From contig OX463807.1 in the NCBI GenBank assembly GCA_949825045.1, forward strand, positions 39,638,749-39,702,748: a stretch of 64,000 bases of DNA, written 5' to 3'. Shown piece after piece: positions 31,592 through 43,192 of the stretch (positions are counted from its first letter, which is position 1; the number at the start of each line of letters is the position of its first letter). A program made the translations under genes and the position numbers. The notes under the pieces were generated by a model. It was not told the origin of the DNA. It did not search any database and saw only the letters and a list, made by a program, of their open reading frames with translations. Source of the DNA: Argyresthia goedartella (lineage: Eukaryota > Arthropoda > Insecta > Lepidoptera > Argyresthiidae).

Positions 31592-32639
31592 TATCTATGT
31601 GATACGATATTTTGCCTAAAATTAAAGAATTTTGTAGAATTTTACCCTTGTAAAGTTTTGTGGGATTGGGCCCGGATAGCTTTCTACGGCGTTTTTTTTG
31701 GTTCTGACGCTACGTAGCCAATTAGAAATATGTGAGATGACACTGTAATTAATAAGGATTACAATGGTAACATTTTTACATTACTAATATTGTTTGTAAG
31801 TAAATAGTCAGTTGTAATATTTTTTAGTAATTATTATTAAATAAAACCAGAAATTAACGTTATACATTACATTGATTACATCGCCTCTTCGCTCTTACGG
31901 CAGAGGGAATAAGCTGTCGTGCCAGCTTCACCCCATCCATCGTGAGCCTTAAAGTCCGCACAAACTCAGCATCAGGAATTGAAAATATGTACAGTTTGGC
32001 GGAGGAGTGCGCGAGCTCGCCGTCTTCGACGCTCTTCCCTGTGACGACGGTCACTTCTGATAGCAAGCTCCAACAGCCGCAAACGCAGCCGGAATGTTGA
32101 AGGCGGCATATTGCGTCGAAATACTCGAAAAAATTCATAAAACTCGGACGAAAAGCGAATGAGATACGCTGTGTAATGTATTCTATCTCTTCTTTTGCAC
32201 GTTCAATCCTACAGATTCACATGTTTGTTTCTTTCTACGTGACGCCTCAGCTCAAGTGTTACAGTTGTTTTTACTCCTCATAAAATTTTCATACCGGGCC
32301 CTATAACTCAAATCGTTTCGGAGTAAACTCCAAAAAGAACATGTTCTGAGGTATGTGGAAACTAATAATTCGTTCAACCAAACAGCGCACAGGATGCATT
32401 TTGAATCATGCCAATTTGATCTCAGTTCACAATTTGGCATTGACGGATTATAAAGTAACGAAAAATAATGCGTTAAATTGTGAACGTTTTTGACAGTTTA
32501 TAATATCGCGAGAAAGTTTATAATCGGACGGTGTTCATAATCTGACGGTAACATGTACACTTTTTGACCTTATATCTGAGTAATAAAGTCATAGAATGTA
32601 CACATGTTTATAATGCTGACTGTACCTACTAGCTGCCCT
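31592..32639. other. Flanking region without a recognised gene
   Basis: Open frames here (for example 31860-32138 minus) lack domain resemblance. Nothing else seen. Confidence 0.4.
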
Positions 32640-33344
32640 GCCTGCCGTTCACTATAAGCCCGGACCCGGCCTCGACGACGTCGTCGGCCGGTTTCGGCGA
32701 GGTCCATTTAGAGTAGCCGAGTTGTATATTATGTTTCATCACACGTGCTCTAGGTTACATAACGCGCAGGCATACTCCGCATCGTCGCCCGTGTAACGTG
32801 CAGAACAGCTCCTGTGCAAATTTAGTGATTTTTAATCGAAAATGTCGCTTAAGTTAATTGAAAGTGTCGTGCGTGAGATGCAAAAGTCTATATCAGTGTT
32901 GTGTGTGCCCTAGAAAGCATCGTTCTGGAGCAAAATGCTCTAATTTCGAACCAAACATTAGTGCTTCAACGGGTATCCATTCAAAATCCCTCCGAACAAG
33001 ATTCGATTCCAGCGCCAAACGATCCAGCGGAATCAGCGGCTGCGCGGCAGCATCCTGTTCGTCAAGCGCATGTCAAGGCATCGGCAGCACTAAGCGCCAC
33101 AGCAGCTGGAAAGAAAAAAGTGGTCATGCCCCGTACATCGCTAACTGCAACCGAGGTTAACCGCCCTGTGCCGAAATCACGTACATCTCTTTCCAATATA
33201 AGGTCAATGAGTGAGACAACACCACCGACTGCGACTATTTCGCCACTGCCGTCCCCGCGCCGCCTAAAGCCAGCGGTAACAACCGAACCCAAGAAAGCAA
33301 CTCCTGAGAATCTGGCTGTGGCCACGGAACAGCCGACGCCACAT

Positions 33345-33474
33345 AAATCAAATCAAATCAAATCAAATCAAAAATCATTTATTTCCATAGGATGTTGTTA
33401 CATCAGTTAGATCCGTCATTACATTTTTTTTGGTGAGTTCACTAACACAATGGCGGAATCTGTGGAGAAGAGCT
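33345..33474 (-). repeat. AAATC-repeat retroelement tail inside element C ORF1
   Basis: (AATCA)n followed by AAAAATCATTTATTTCC resembles the 3' tail of a non-LTR element in minus orientation, here about 130 bases long. Target duplications could not be defined. Confidence 0.4.
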
Positions 33475-33550
33475 TTAAACTATGCATTAATCTCCACTTA
33501 CTGTCGGCCGAACATATAACACGGCGGGACATGCATATTTGTAAAAAAAT
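33475..33550 (+). repeat. 76-bp duplication of element C endonuclease sequence
   Basis: Matches 34137-34212 with a single C/T difference. The downstream copy is in its natural place in ORF2 (NYALISTYCRLN); this copy sits misplaced in ORF1. Confidence 0.8.
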
Positions 33551-33959
33551 AACAACCAGGGTTTGAAAACTGTCGTTATGAAACAGAGGAATAAGAAGCG
33601 CTACTAGTGGCTTTAACTCAAACGAAGTTCATACAAGCTTTGATCTTCAAGCCAAACACCACCAAGGAAGCGATCAATAACTTCCTTAACAAAATCGCGA
33701 AGAGTGATGAATACAGCGTAACTAAACGAGACATCAGAAGCGAGAGCCATGCTTCGTTTGTGATCGGAATCCCGGAGTACCTGTTTGGACTGTTTGAAAC
33801 GCCCTGCTCGTAGCCACCTGGCATCAAGCACGCCGGCTGGTTTCCAGCGCGGTCCCGCCACGACGGGCGGAGCAAGAGAAAGACGCAGCATATCACCGTC
33901 GCCAGCGCTGGAGCAGAGCGCTGACCGCCAGGCGAATGCAACCACCACCAAAACGACGA

Positions 33960-34800
33960 GCGAGCGGCGAGCATTACGGGCGGTTGACACGCATTATTGT
34001 ATGCCACCAAAACATCCGGTCGGTCGCCCACATTACGCAACGGATTGAAGCGCTCCTACTACACGAACTAAAATGTGACGTATTATGTTTAAGAGAGCAT
34101 TTTTTAAGAGCCGAGGAAATTAAGTCGGTAACATTATTAAACTATGCATTAATCTCCACTTACTGTCGGCTGAACATATAACACGGCGGGACATGCATAT
34201 TTGTAAAAAAATGCATTACGTGCCCCCCCTTAGTTGAGCTGAGTAGCATGTCCGTAGATCAGATATGCGTAATATCTGCTGTAAGTACAATGTATCTGTA
34301 ATTTGTGCGTTTAGATCAAACCTGACGCACTGTAATTAATTCTTCCCTGTGTTCGAGAGCTTATTTGACAAGATATCAACAGAAGATTACTACGGAAAGA
34401 TCATAATAGCTGGCGATATTAACATTGACCACTTGGTCGCGTCCACGTACCAAATACAGCTTGCAGATATATTAGCATCCTTTGACATGACGAACTTTGT
34501 ACATTTCCCGACTAGAGTGACTGAGACGACGAGCACTTCACTGGACCACGCATCCTCTAACGTGGACAGCGGCGCCGCGCGCGCGAGCCCCGTGCTCACG
34601 CGCCTCACCGACCACCTCGCCGTGCGGCTGCAGGTAGAATGCTCCTACCCTCCACCACGGCTCCAGTCACTTTGCGCGCTAGGTTTCTATCGCGAATTAA
34701 CAAAACGAACTCTGTTGCTGCAAGAGGCAGTATCGACTGGCCGGCCTTATACACCAAACCATTCGAGACAGCTGACGACCTCGCAAGTCATTTTTTAAAC
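33960..34800 (+). pseudogene. ORF2 endonuclease remnant of element C
   Basis: Fragments read RIIVCHQNIRSVAHITQRIE and CDVLCLREHFLRAEEIK. After a gap come YYGKIIIAGDININ-like sequence, then FVHFPTRVTETTSTSLDHA and RLTDHLAV. These are successive motifs of an APE-type endonuclease. Frames change repeatedly. Confidence 0.7.
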
Positions 34801-36802
34801 GTATTGACATACAAATATGACGGATGCTTTCCGTACAAAATGACGAAAGTTATACATAGAAATGATCGTTTTTTATCTGAAAAAACAATAAATACCAAGA
34901 TACTCCTATTTGACGCTTTAGAACTTAATTGTAAAATTGACGACCCAGACCTGCAAAAGCTGTTGAATAATTTAGTAGTTAAGTATAACTCTCAGCTGAA
35001 ATATGATCAAACGAACTACTTATCGGACAAGATAGAAGCCAGTGCGAACAAGTGTAAGGGTATGTGGAGGGTAGTAAACCTAGAACTGGGTCGCGGCCAA
35101 TACTCATCAACTGACTACACTAGCCTCGTAAAAATACCAATGGCACCGACTACCCTAGCAAAGAGCACGTTGTCAACGCGATAAACGAGAGATTTGTTAG
35201 TGCAGCGGCTGCGTGTGGAGCCCCGCGCGCCAACCTCGCCGCCGCCACCGCCGCCTTGCTGGCCGTGCGCGCACCGCTCGACTGCTCGCTGAGATTTCGG
35301 CGGTTGACTCCTCATGAGGTATTTGACTTCATAGTCAAAAAAATACCGCACAAACCGAGCAAGGACATTTATGAGCTCTCTTGTGATATGCTCAACATAA
35401 TCGCGGGGTCGGTTAGCAACACCATGTCGATCCTTTTTAATAGATGCCTTCGTGATGGACATACCTGTCTTCTCTCAAACGAGTGAAAGTATCTTCAATC
35501 TACAAAGGTAAAGGAAAGAAAGAAGACGGCGAATCCTATAGGCCGGTGTGTATAATCCCGGTACCTGCCAAGGTACTGGAGAATGGCCTCAGTACACGCC
35601 TAGTACAATTCCTGTCAGCCATGGACATACTGACCGACAGACAATATGCCTATAGGGCGGGTAGATCCACCACATCCCTCATTAGGGAGGTGGTGTGGAG
35701 TGTCTTGCACGCGCGGGAGGGGAGGCAGCAGGTGGCCGTGCTGTGCGCCGTCATAGCGGCGAAGCTGCATCACTACGGCGTCAGGGGACCTGCGCTGAAC
35801 CTGTTGATTGACTTAATGTCACACAGGCTTCAAACAGTGGTGGGCGAAAGAGGGTCAATAAAATCCAATGAACTGTAAACAGACATTCGTGTGTCACATG
35901 GTTCATCAGTAGCCAACATTATGTGTTCGCTGTTGATGAATGACCTTCCCAGCTGCATACTGGATGCACAGGTCACCATGTATGCCGACGATGTCGCCGC
36001 CGTCGTGACAGGACATTCTGTCGACGAGCTGGAAGTGCGACTGCCCACGGTCGCCGAGCGGCTGGGCCAATGCTTCCACACAAATGGACTAGCTCTCAAC
36101 CCCAGGAAAACACAGCTCATGCACTTGGACCTTTCGGGGAGACCGAACCGCCCACTGCGTGTGGCGATAGAGTCTGTAGACCTTCCTCAGTTCGATGAAA
36201 CTTGTTTTCTGGGGTTTAAACTAGATAGTGGCTTGTCCTGGGACACGCACATTGATTAGCAGTGCGGAAGGCTCAGCGGAGCATGCTTCGCCCTACGCAG
36301 ACTGATGTCGACCGTGAGGAGAGACGTGATCAGGACTTGTTACTTTGTGACCATACAGTCTCCCCTCACTTACGGTGTTGAACTGTGGGGGCGAGCGGCG
36401 GACTGGCATAGGGTATTTGTCATGCAGAAACGCACCATCCGTGCGATTGTGGGTATACCCATTACCCATTCGGCACCTCCGCACTTTAAGGATTTGAAAA
36501 TCATGACGCTACCTTCCCTGTATATATTGCAGGTTGCCTTATTCGTGAAGCAAAATCTACAATTATACAGAGTATGTCAGCGAGCACGCCGCTTTGACAC
36601 ATTGTCGGCTGTCCCGCACAAGCTGGCTAAGAGCGAGCAGTCCGTATACGTGTGCGGCCCGGGGGTATACAATAATCTGCCGGACGAGGTGAAGAGAGCT
36701 GAGTCTCTGGCAGAATTTAAACGTCATCTCAAAAAATGGCTGACAGGGCATGCTTTCTACATAGTGGCAGAATTCATTGATAGGAAGAAATTGAATAAGT
36801 GA
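34640..36802 (+). pseudogene. ORF2 reverse transcriptase remnant of element C
   Basis: Recognisable pieces include DYTSLVKIPMAPTTL, YRPVCIIPVPAKVLE, QYAYRAGRSTTSLI, MYADDVAAVVTG (YADD), GLALNPRKTQLMHL, CFLGFKLDSGLSWDTHID and LTYGVELWGRAADW. The stretch that should carry the first catalytic Asp (between VAVLCA and IAAKLHHYG, about 35740-35755) is deleted. The enzyme would be dead even if the frameshifts were absent. Confidence 0.78.
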
Positions 36803-36830
36803 AATTGTATTTTTTATTTTTTTTATGATA

Positions 36831-37527
36831 GTACTAAGTTTGACTAGAAACTAATGAATTTATTTGATAATTTTAACTTATTATATGATTCATTAATTAC
36901 TATGGACATTTTACCACACATGTATGCATGCGGATACATATATGGGGTGACTTTAAAATATCGATCACAAAGTTAGGGTATTTTAGTACCCATTATTATG
37001 ATGAAGTTTTAAAAATCATTCCTTTTTAGGATGATAAGCAATGACCAATATCAAAATGTTCATAGCCCCTGTGGTTCCGACTACTTCCGACACGCACACT
37101 CCCAGACACAACTCCTTAGACACTTAAATAAATAGCTACTCTCGCTGCGCGGCAATAAAGTGCATCTAGCTCGCACCTGCGCTAGTCCAATAATCAAAAT
37201 CACTATTTCGTGGTGTGAGATTATACTCACCCAAGCGTACGCACGGCCGGTCGGCTGGCTGGCTGTTCCCCCCCCCCGCGCTGTCTGTCTGCCGGCAGAG
37301 CGGCGGCACCTAAAATCAAGCTAGCTGCGCGTGGACTGTGTGGCTGGCTGTGCTTTGGCCTATATTCGTCATCAATTCATCATCTGTTTCTCTCATTTCT
37401 GCCCACCAACTAATAAGTACCACAAAGATGATAACGATGTGATGGCCAGTTTGTGGATGAATCAAGAACATCAAACTAGAATGCCTACCTACCTATCTAC
37501 CAGTGCGCTAGTCCAAGCAATGTTAAA
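36831..37527. other. Spacer between elements, no gene seen
   Basis: AT-rich then mixed sequence with a C-run near 37270. No supported feature. Confidence 0.4.
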
Positions 37528-39190
37528 GTCAAAGTACTTTATTACTGTACATATTTACATATACTTAGCAAACGTCATTTTTTGCCTCTTCTCTACATTG
37601 GACCACTGTGGGAGAGGAGGGCGTAGAAACTTCTACAGATTGATTTTTAGATCTCTTTTAAAAATAGGTTGTGCTTAACTAACACAAATATGATTTTTTT
37701 TATTGTTATGATTAATAAGCAGGAATAAATAATTAGAAAATTATTAACAGCAAGGTCTCTGTTGAGCCAGATTTACCCCATACAGTCCTGTCATTTAAGT
37801 AATCTTGAACATTGTAATATCCCTTTTTCGACAAAGTCGCTTTAACATGCTTTTTAAATTGCTCAAATGGCAATTTCAAAATCTCTAGAGGTATCTTATT
37901 GTAGTACAGAATGCACTGACCCTTGAAAGAATTGCTAACCTTCGCGAGTCTAAATCAGGGCGCACATAGTCTGTGATTATTTCTTAGGTTAACATTACAG
38001 CTATCGCTAAGTTTGGAAAATGTTGAAAGGTTCTTGCGTACAAACATTATATTTTCGAAAATAAATTGACTAGCTACTGTTAGTATGTCAATTTCTTTAA
38101 AAAGCTCTCTTAAGGAGTCTGTTCACTTTAAATTATAAATTGCTCCGATAGCTCTTTTCTGTAAAATAAAAATAGTTTGAATATCCGCTGCTTTCCCCCA
38201 CAACAAGATACCATAGGACATCATACTATGAAAGTAACTAAAATATACTAGTCTAGATGTAGCCACATCCGTGCTTTGTCTGATGTTCCTAGCAGCGCTT
38301 ACGCTGCGGCTTACCGCAGAACTTAATTTACCAGCCAGTTTATATATGTGGGGTCCCCACTGCAATTTGCTCTCAATGGTTATTCCAAGAAAATTCGTAT
38401 CATTTACTTATTCTAACGTGCTGTTGTTTTACACTAAACTGGTCTCAACTTGCCTGACATTTGGAAGTGAGAATTTGATACATTTGGTTTTACCAGCGTT
38501 TAACAATAAATTATTAACTGTGAACCAATCCAAGGTTAAAGACAATACACCATTAACATCATCAAAATCTCCTTTTTGTCTTTCAATTTTGAAGACCATT
38601 GAAGTATCGTCAGCAAACAACACAATGTCAGTTAATTTCTCCACCATGAAAGGCAGATCGTTAATACCAGGAATAAGAAAGGGCCTAATATGAAACCTTG
38701 TGGAACGCCAATTTTAACAACCGATCCATCAGATTTAACGCCGTTAACTTCTGCCTTTTGAATTCTATTGCTTAGGTATGATCTTAGTAGATCCAACGCT
38801 TTATTTCTAACTAAGTAATGATTTAATTTAATTAATAGCGTATTATGATCAACACAATCAAATGCCTTTGACAGGTCACAAAAAACTCCGATAGCATCCT
38901 GTGCGGCCTCACATGCAGAATAAATATGAGATTAAAGGGTAATGGGACCTGCATCCGTAGTCGATTTACCCTTAGTGAAACCGTATTGTTTGGCGTGGAG
39001 TTGTTTTGTTCGTTTGAAGAGTGAGAGCATTTGATTGATTATAATCTTTTCAAATATTTTACTTAGTGTTGGAAGAACAGATATTGGTCTGAAATTTGAA
39101 GGATCGCCCTAATCTCCCGACTTGAACATAGGTATCAGTTTACTGTGTTTCATGAGGTATGGGAAAGCCCCATTGTCAACACATTTATTG
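37528..39190 (-). pseudogene. Decayed non-LTR reverse transcriptase (element D)
   Basis: Read on the minus strand: FRPISVLPTLSKIFEKIII (about 39050-39100), KQYGFTKGKSTTDAGP, CDLSKAFDCVDHNTLLIKL (first catalytic Asp, about 38860-38900), IGVPQGFILGPFLF (about 38690) and VLFADDTSMVF (38600-38630). Then come LTLDWFTVNNLLLNAGKTK, MSYGILLWGKAADIQTIFI (about 38190) and a 3' end with AAAGTCAAAG repeats at 37528-37545. Frames shift between motifs. No endonuclease is present, so it is a 5'-truncated copy. Confidence 0.75.
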
Positions 39191-39193
39191 AAT

Positions 39194-39247
39194 ATATAAG
39201 CTAAGTGTTAAATTCACGCCATATAAGCTAAGTGTTAAATTCACGCC
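39194..39247. repeat. 27-bp direct tandem repeat
   Basis: Two perfect copies of a 27-base unit starting ATATAAGCTAAGTG (39194-39220 and 39221-39247), right at the truncated edge of element D. Confidence 0.85.
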
Positions 39248-39682
39248 TCAACCGAACGGGATGGAATCTTGGTAGGGTTGTTTAACAGTGGAATGTCACG
39301 AGCAGTACTGACCTTGACGCCGTGGACCGGCATTCGAAAGCTCAATTCGAGGCAGGAATACGGGATAAGGAACACCAGGGTGGGGGGTGTTGGGAGTCGA
39401 ATCTTACTCGAATCGTAGCCCGCTGCTGTTGCTGTCGTGATGATGCTGCCGACTACAAGGGTCGCTATCCGAACGCGACGAATTGGTGACCGAACCACTT
39501 CAACCTTTCACAGCACGAAGCACTCACTACGAATGACCTGAAATCTACTTATTTGTTGACGATTGTTCCGTGATTATTATAATTAACATTCCGCCAAGGA
39601 CCCGACGCCTGACGCTGACATTTTTACCATGTGCAAGGTGTGAGGTTAGCTAGTCATTTCGTTTCTATGCAAGTGACAGCTA
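39248..39682. other. Unassigned sequence between elements
   Basis: A GC-richer stretch (39240-39500) without recognised coding motifs, then AT-rich sequence. Confidence 0.35.
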
Positions 39683-39772
39683 GCTAGTGATGTCCCGATC
39701 ACTCGCCGTCGATCCGCGCAACAAAAAACCGGTGCGTTCCGAAGCATAAATATTAAACAGTCACCCGCCCGG
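39683..39772 (-). repeat. BEL LTR fragment (first ~77 bases) plus primer tract
   Basis: On the minus strand GGGCGGGTGAC is followed by TGTTTAATATTTATGC and matches the BEL-2 LTR start to CATCACTAGC, with substitutions. Orientation agrees with BEL-3 to its right, so this may be the remains of the BEL-3 3' LTR. Confidence 0.75.
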
Positions 39773-40123
39773 AATGTACATATCCCACCTCCACCCAACC
39801 TCATTCCGACTTCATGTCATAATGAGGCAAACGCGGGGGAGCAAGCCAACGAGTTAGATTTGCATGGAGCTCTTGTAACCCGCAGCTATTTCTGTGCGTC
39901 CCCCACATGGCTGGACCGGCCTTCTGTGCCCTCCGCCTGTTCTCTTCCCGCCTCTCCCCATTCGGGGGCGCGGGGGAAAAGATAGCAGCGTCGCACCCTT
40001 CTGGTGATGTGACACACACAAACGGTGTGAGCTCGGTGCCGATTCCGCACGTCATTTAAAGTTTCAACCAAATTCCCAGCCACATCTCTTTTTATGCCAC
40101 GCGTGCGCAAACTGGTGAAGCTG

Positions 40124-40828
40124 TTAGAAGTTCGCCTTTGACGAGACGAGGTCCTCGTAGTAGACTGGTCCTTCATCCGCTCGAGTAATTCCGTCTAACA
40201 TTTTCTTCCGTTCGTCGTCGTATAGTGGACATTTCCAAAGAGCATGATGCATATCTTCATCTTCTATGCCGCACTCACATACACTCATCGGGCATAACGT
40301 CATATCATGCAGTCTCTTCCTGAAGCACCCGTGTCCCGACAATATCTGCGAAGTTTGGTAGTCCGGCTCAACCCAAGAGGCCTTGAGGCGAGCCGCCACG
40401 TCCGGAAAGAAACGGTATAGCTCTCGACCTTTCGTCTCATTCATCCAGCGTCCCTGCCATTGTGCAACGACCTCCCCCAGAGTTTGGCGTTTTATCGCTC
40501 TGATCTCCGTCTCAGTGCAACCTTCCCGCGCCTCATCACTACGGCCGGCGCGGATGAGCTCCAGGTCAGCCGGCAGCACGCCTGCCAGTACCGGTAGGGC
40601 CGCTGTACTGCATGAACGATAAGCTTTGGTCAAGAGCACCAAAGCCGGTCGCTGTGTCCTCAGAAGTGAGGCACGCACAGTGTGGAAGGACGCACGCCTG
40701 TACCAGCATGCCGCGGCATACGTCACGGTGGAGATATAGGTGCCAGTGTACAGTATGCGCAGAGCACGATAACGTACACCCCAACTAGATGCGGATTCAC
40801 GCGACACTTTTCCGAAGCAATTTGCCAC
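40124..40828 (-). pseudogene. R1-like C-terminal domain with zinc motif
   Basis: Begins GKVSRESASSWGVRYRALRI and YISTVTYAAACWYRRA, continuing the reverse transcriptase after a frameshift. The CECGIEDEDMHHALWKC motif (about 40220-40270) is the C-terminal CCHC-like zinc knuckle of R1 proteins. A stop at 40124-40126 is followed in frame by QLHQFAHAWHKKR, which looks like natural protein, so this stop is probably a nonsense mutation. Confidence 0.8.
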
Positions 40829-42267
40829 ACGCTCCCTATGTATGACGCATGTGCAGCGAAGGACAGTCCGGCGTCGAGAACCATGCCCAGCACCTTTGCT
40901 TGCACGACGCTCCTGACAGAGTCGTCCCTCATCTTGACCGTTGGCGGGCGCTTGAACCTACCCTTGATCGTCATAGTGTGTGATTTTGCCGGAGAAAAGC
41001 TCAGGCGGTTTCTGGCTCCCCATTCGTAGATGCCTTCAAGCACCCTAGAGGCCGAGCGTTCAATGGAGGATCGAGAGTTAGACTCTATCAGGATGGTCAC
41101 GTCGTCTGCGTAGCCTACGACCATAGTGCATGCAGGCAATGGCAATCGCAGCAGGTCGTCCATCAGCACATTCCAGAGCGTCGGTCCCACCACGGATCCC
41201 TGAGGACAACCCATAGTGGAGACCTTCCATTCCACCAGCGGACCGATGAATAGCCCTACGCGGCGGTTAGTGAAGTAATCCACTAACATCTTATAGATGT
41301 TAGGGGGTAGGCCTCCACGTTTCGCTTTCAGCAAAATCATCGGCCACCAGGCGTTATCAAAGGCCCCCGAGATATCCAGAAAAATCGCCAGTACATACTT
41401 GACTTTCGAGTCCCTGGCAACGTTAATAATGCTATTCAAGGCTGTAACAGTCGACCGACCCGGAGAGAAGCCGTGCTGGAATTCTGAAATGCCCCTCAAT
41501 ATTTGCGGGGCACAGGCCAGCATAATTCGCTCAAGAATCTTACCGAGGACTGGGAGCAAGGTGATCGGCCTGTAGGCCTTAGGATCCGTCAGTGGTTTGC
41601 CATTGCACTTTGGTAGGACTAACAGACGTCCATCCTTCCACTGATTGGGAAATATTCCCTCTTTCACACACTTATCAAATACATACGTCATCTCTGCTGC
41701 TGCTGCATGCCACACATGTTTCAGAATGCGAGCTGTGATACCATCCAGTCCGGGGGCCGTGTTAGGCAGAGCCTTGACTATACCCTGCAGGCGATCACGA
41801 GATAGCGGCGGGGCATCCGGGCCGGAAGGCGTGCAGGCGGCACATAAGCGTATCTGTCGGTGGTGTATAGCGTCGTTGCGCTCATCGTCATCAGGACAAA
41901 GTGCCCGGAGAATTTGTTGCATAGCCGACCGCACGTCCCCGGCGAAGCCGGTAGCAAGCTCAGTGCCGCTAATAATGTGAGTCGGTGGGCGCCGGCGCCC
42001 ACTGGCCAGTCGATATGATCGTCCCCATGGGTCTTCGTTGCCGGTTTCAGCCATCTCCATTAGGAATCTGCTTTCCGCCGCCACTATCTCTTGTCGGTAT
42101 CTCGTACTTGCCTCATGAAAATTCTTACTTCTCATCTCTTCCAACAATCCGCCCTTCTTTCGCACGCTCTGCCAGGCTCTACGAAGGTTATTATGCCTTC
42201 TTCGCAGTAGCTCTAACTTTTTATTCCACCATTCATATCCTCTATCATTCTTGCAGCCTTTAGTCAT
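40723..42267 (-). CDS. R1-like reverse transcriptase
   Basis: A 514-codon frame with NTAPGLDGITARILK, KDGRLLVLPKCNGKP, YRPITLLPVLGKILE, FQHGFSPGRSTVTAL, LAIFLDISGAFDNAWW (first Asp), MGCPQGSVVGPTLWNVL, MVVGYADDVTILIE (YADD), LSFSPAKSHTM and AKVLGMVLDAGLSF. All catalytic motifs are present. The frame begins within the linker and shifts near 40815, after which the C-terminal domain follows in another frame. Confidence 0.88.
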   Translation of the reverse strand: MTKGCKNDRGYEWWNKKLELLRRRHNNLRRAWQSVRKKGGLLEEMRSKNFHEASTRYRQEIVAAESRFLMEMAETGNEDPWGRSYRLASGRRRPPTHIISGTELATGFAGDVRSAMQQILRALCPDDDERNDAIHHRQIRLCAACTPSGPDAPPLSRDRLQGIVKALPNTAPGLDGITARILKHVWHAAAAEMTYVFDKCVKEGIFPNQWKDGRLLVLPKCNGKPLTDPKAYRPITLLPVLGKILERIMLACAPQILRGISEFQHGFSPGRSTVTALNSIINVARDSKVKYVLAIFLDISGAFDNAWWPMILLKAKRGGLPPNIYKMLVDYFTNRRVGLFIGPLVEWKVSTMGCPQGSVVGPTLWNVLMDDLLRLPLPACTMVVGYADDVTILIESNSRSSIERSASRVLEGIYEWGARNRLSFSPAKSHTMTIKGRFKRPPTVKMRDDSVRSVVQAKVLGMVLDAGLSFAAHASYIGSVWQIASEKCRVNPHLVGVYVIVLCAYCTLAPISPP

Positions 42268-43110
42268 TCGCCGTTCGTTCTATTACATGAGTGAAGTCAG
42301 CACTCAATTCTGCCGCTGGTTTCCTCAGTTGCAGTCTACCCATTCTTTCATGAATCACTGACTGAAATCTTGGCCAGTCCACCCCACGGTCCCTAAACAC
42401 AGCAGGCTCTGTAACTGGCTTCTCGTGCAGATTTTCGACCCGGTCTCCGAATATGCTGAAAGTGATTAGCTGATGGTCACTTAGGCTTTTTGCCTTGTGG
42501 ACTTCCCATTCATTTATTCGCACTCCACGCGTTGATAGAGTCAGGTCGATGTAAGACTCGCCGTTAGGCCCCTTGAAAGTCGATGGCTGTCCCTCGACGT
42601 TGTGGATGGTCAGGCCGCGGGCTTGGATAAAGCCTTCCATGCTGGTGCGTCAATGCATTTGATTCTGGCCGCCTCCAGAGTATTGCTGGTGCTCGCAGAA
42701 CCATAACGGCGAGTGAGCGTTAGAATCTAGTCCCACGACTAACTTGGTCCCATGGAGCGCTTCCATGACTCTATCCAAGTGAGCGAGATGGACGTCGATG
42801 TCGTGTCCGTATTGGCAGTAGACAGAGATTACGTGCAGCTCAATGTCTTTTGCCACGACGTGGGCGACAGTGCAGTGCGTGGTGCATAAATGGTGGAGCA
42901 CGCAGATGGCAATAAAGCTGGAGGGGACATATATTTCAGCCATAGGGCGGTCCCCGTACTCCACGAGGTCTAGCGTCCCTCTGTATTGCTCCTGGACAAG
43001 GACGACATCCAACTTAAGCTCCTTCGCGGTAGTCCGTAGTTCGGTAGTTGCATCTTTCAACCCTGCAGATTCAGCTGGCCCACCCTGATGTAGATCTTAT
43101 CTGCTATAAT
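42260..43110 (-). pseudogene. R1-like endonuclease region
   Basis: The minus strand reads IRVGQLNLQG, then after a one-base loss LKDATTELRTTAKELKLDVV and LVQEQYRG (to about 43000), typical R1-clade endonuclease openings. VVGLDSNAHSPLW follows near 42720. A second break near 42650 leads to MEGFIQARGLTIHN, YIDLTLSTRGV and SLSDHQLITF, the end of the domain. The catalytic SDH is visible. Confidence 0.82.
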
Positions 43111-43192
43111 TAGTGTTTCCTAGTAGCAGCTGCTCAGAATGACGACGTGCGGGGCACTTGCGCGCGGCGGTGCTGTGGTCTGTCGCCTCTTT

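Larger units (their letters stand above)
32840..33930 (+). pseudogene. ORF1 remnant of element C
   Basis: Pieces in different frames read ALESIVLEQNALISNQTL (a short coiled-coil-like segment) and a Ser/Pro/Thr/Lys-rich linker (33000-33340). After an inserted block comes a C-terminal domain (LIFKPNTTKEAINNFLNKIA ... SHASFVIGIP) typical of an ORF1 RNA-binding region. The 33345-33560 interruption is described separately. Confidence 0.55.
32640..36830 (+). mobile_element. Decayed non-LTR retrotransposon C
   Basis: A plus-strand element with ORF1 remains (32840-33930), endonuclease pieces (33960-34800) and reverse transcriptase pieces (34640-36802). It ends in a T-rich 3' region after 36802. Many frameshifts, an inserted segment in ORF1 and loss of part of the reverse transcriptase show it is old and inactive. 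The C-terminal motif (YGVELWGRAADWHRVFVMQK) resembles the relic at 37528-39190, so the two are probably related families. Confidence 0.75.
39773..43192 (-). mobile_element. R1-like non-LTR retrotransposon between BEL-3 remnants
   Basis: Minus-strand ORF2 pieces cover the endonuclease (42260-43090), reverse transcriptase (40723-42267) and C-terminal zinc domain (40080-40828), with frame breaks near 43062, 42650 and 40815. BEL sequence lies on both sides, but the BEL segment between (RNase H to end of pol) is missing, so insertion was accompanied or followed by deletion. R1-clade membership is from motif style. Whether it is site-specific cannot be told. Confidence 0.8.

Noticed and set aside
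31860..32138. 92-codon minus frame as a host gene
   Set aside because: Short, no recognised motif, no splice or promoter context.
42843..43088. Plus-strand frame opposite the R1-like endonuclease
   Set aside because: Antisense shadow of a frame with clear endonuclease motifs.
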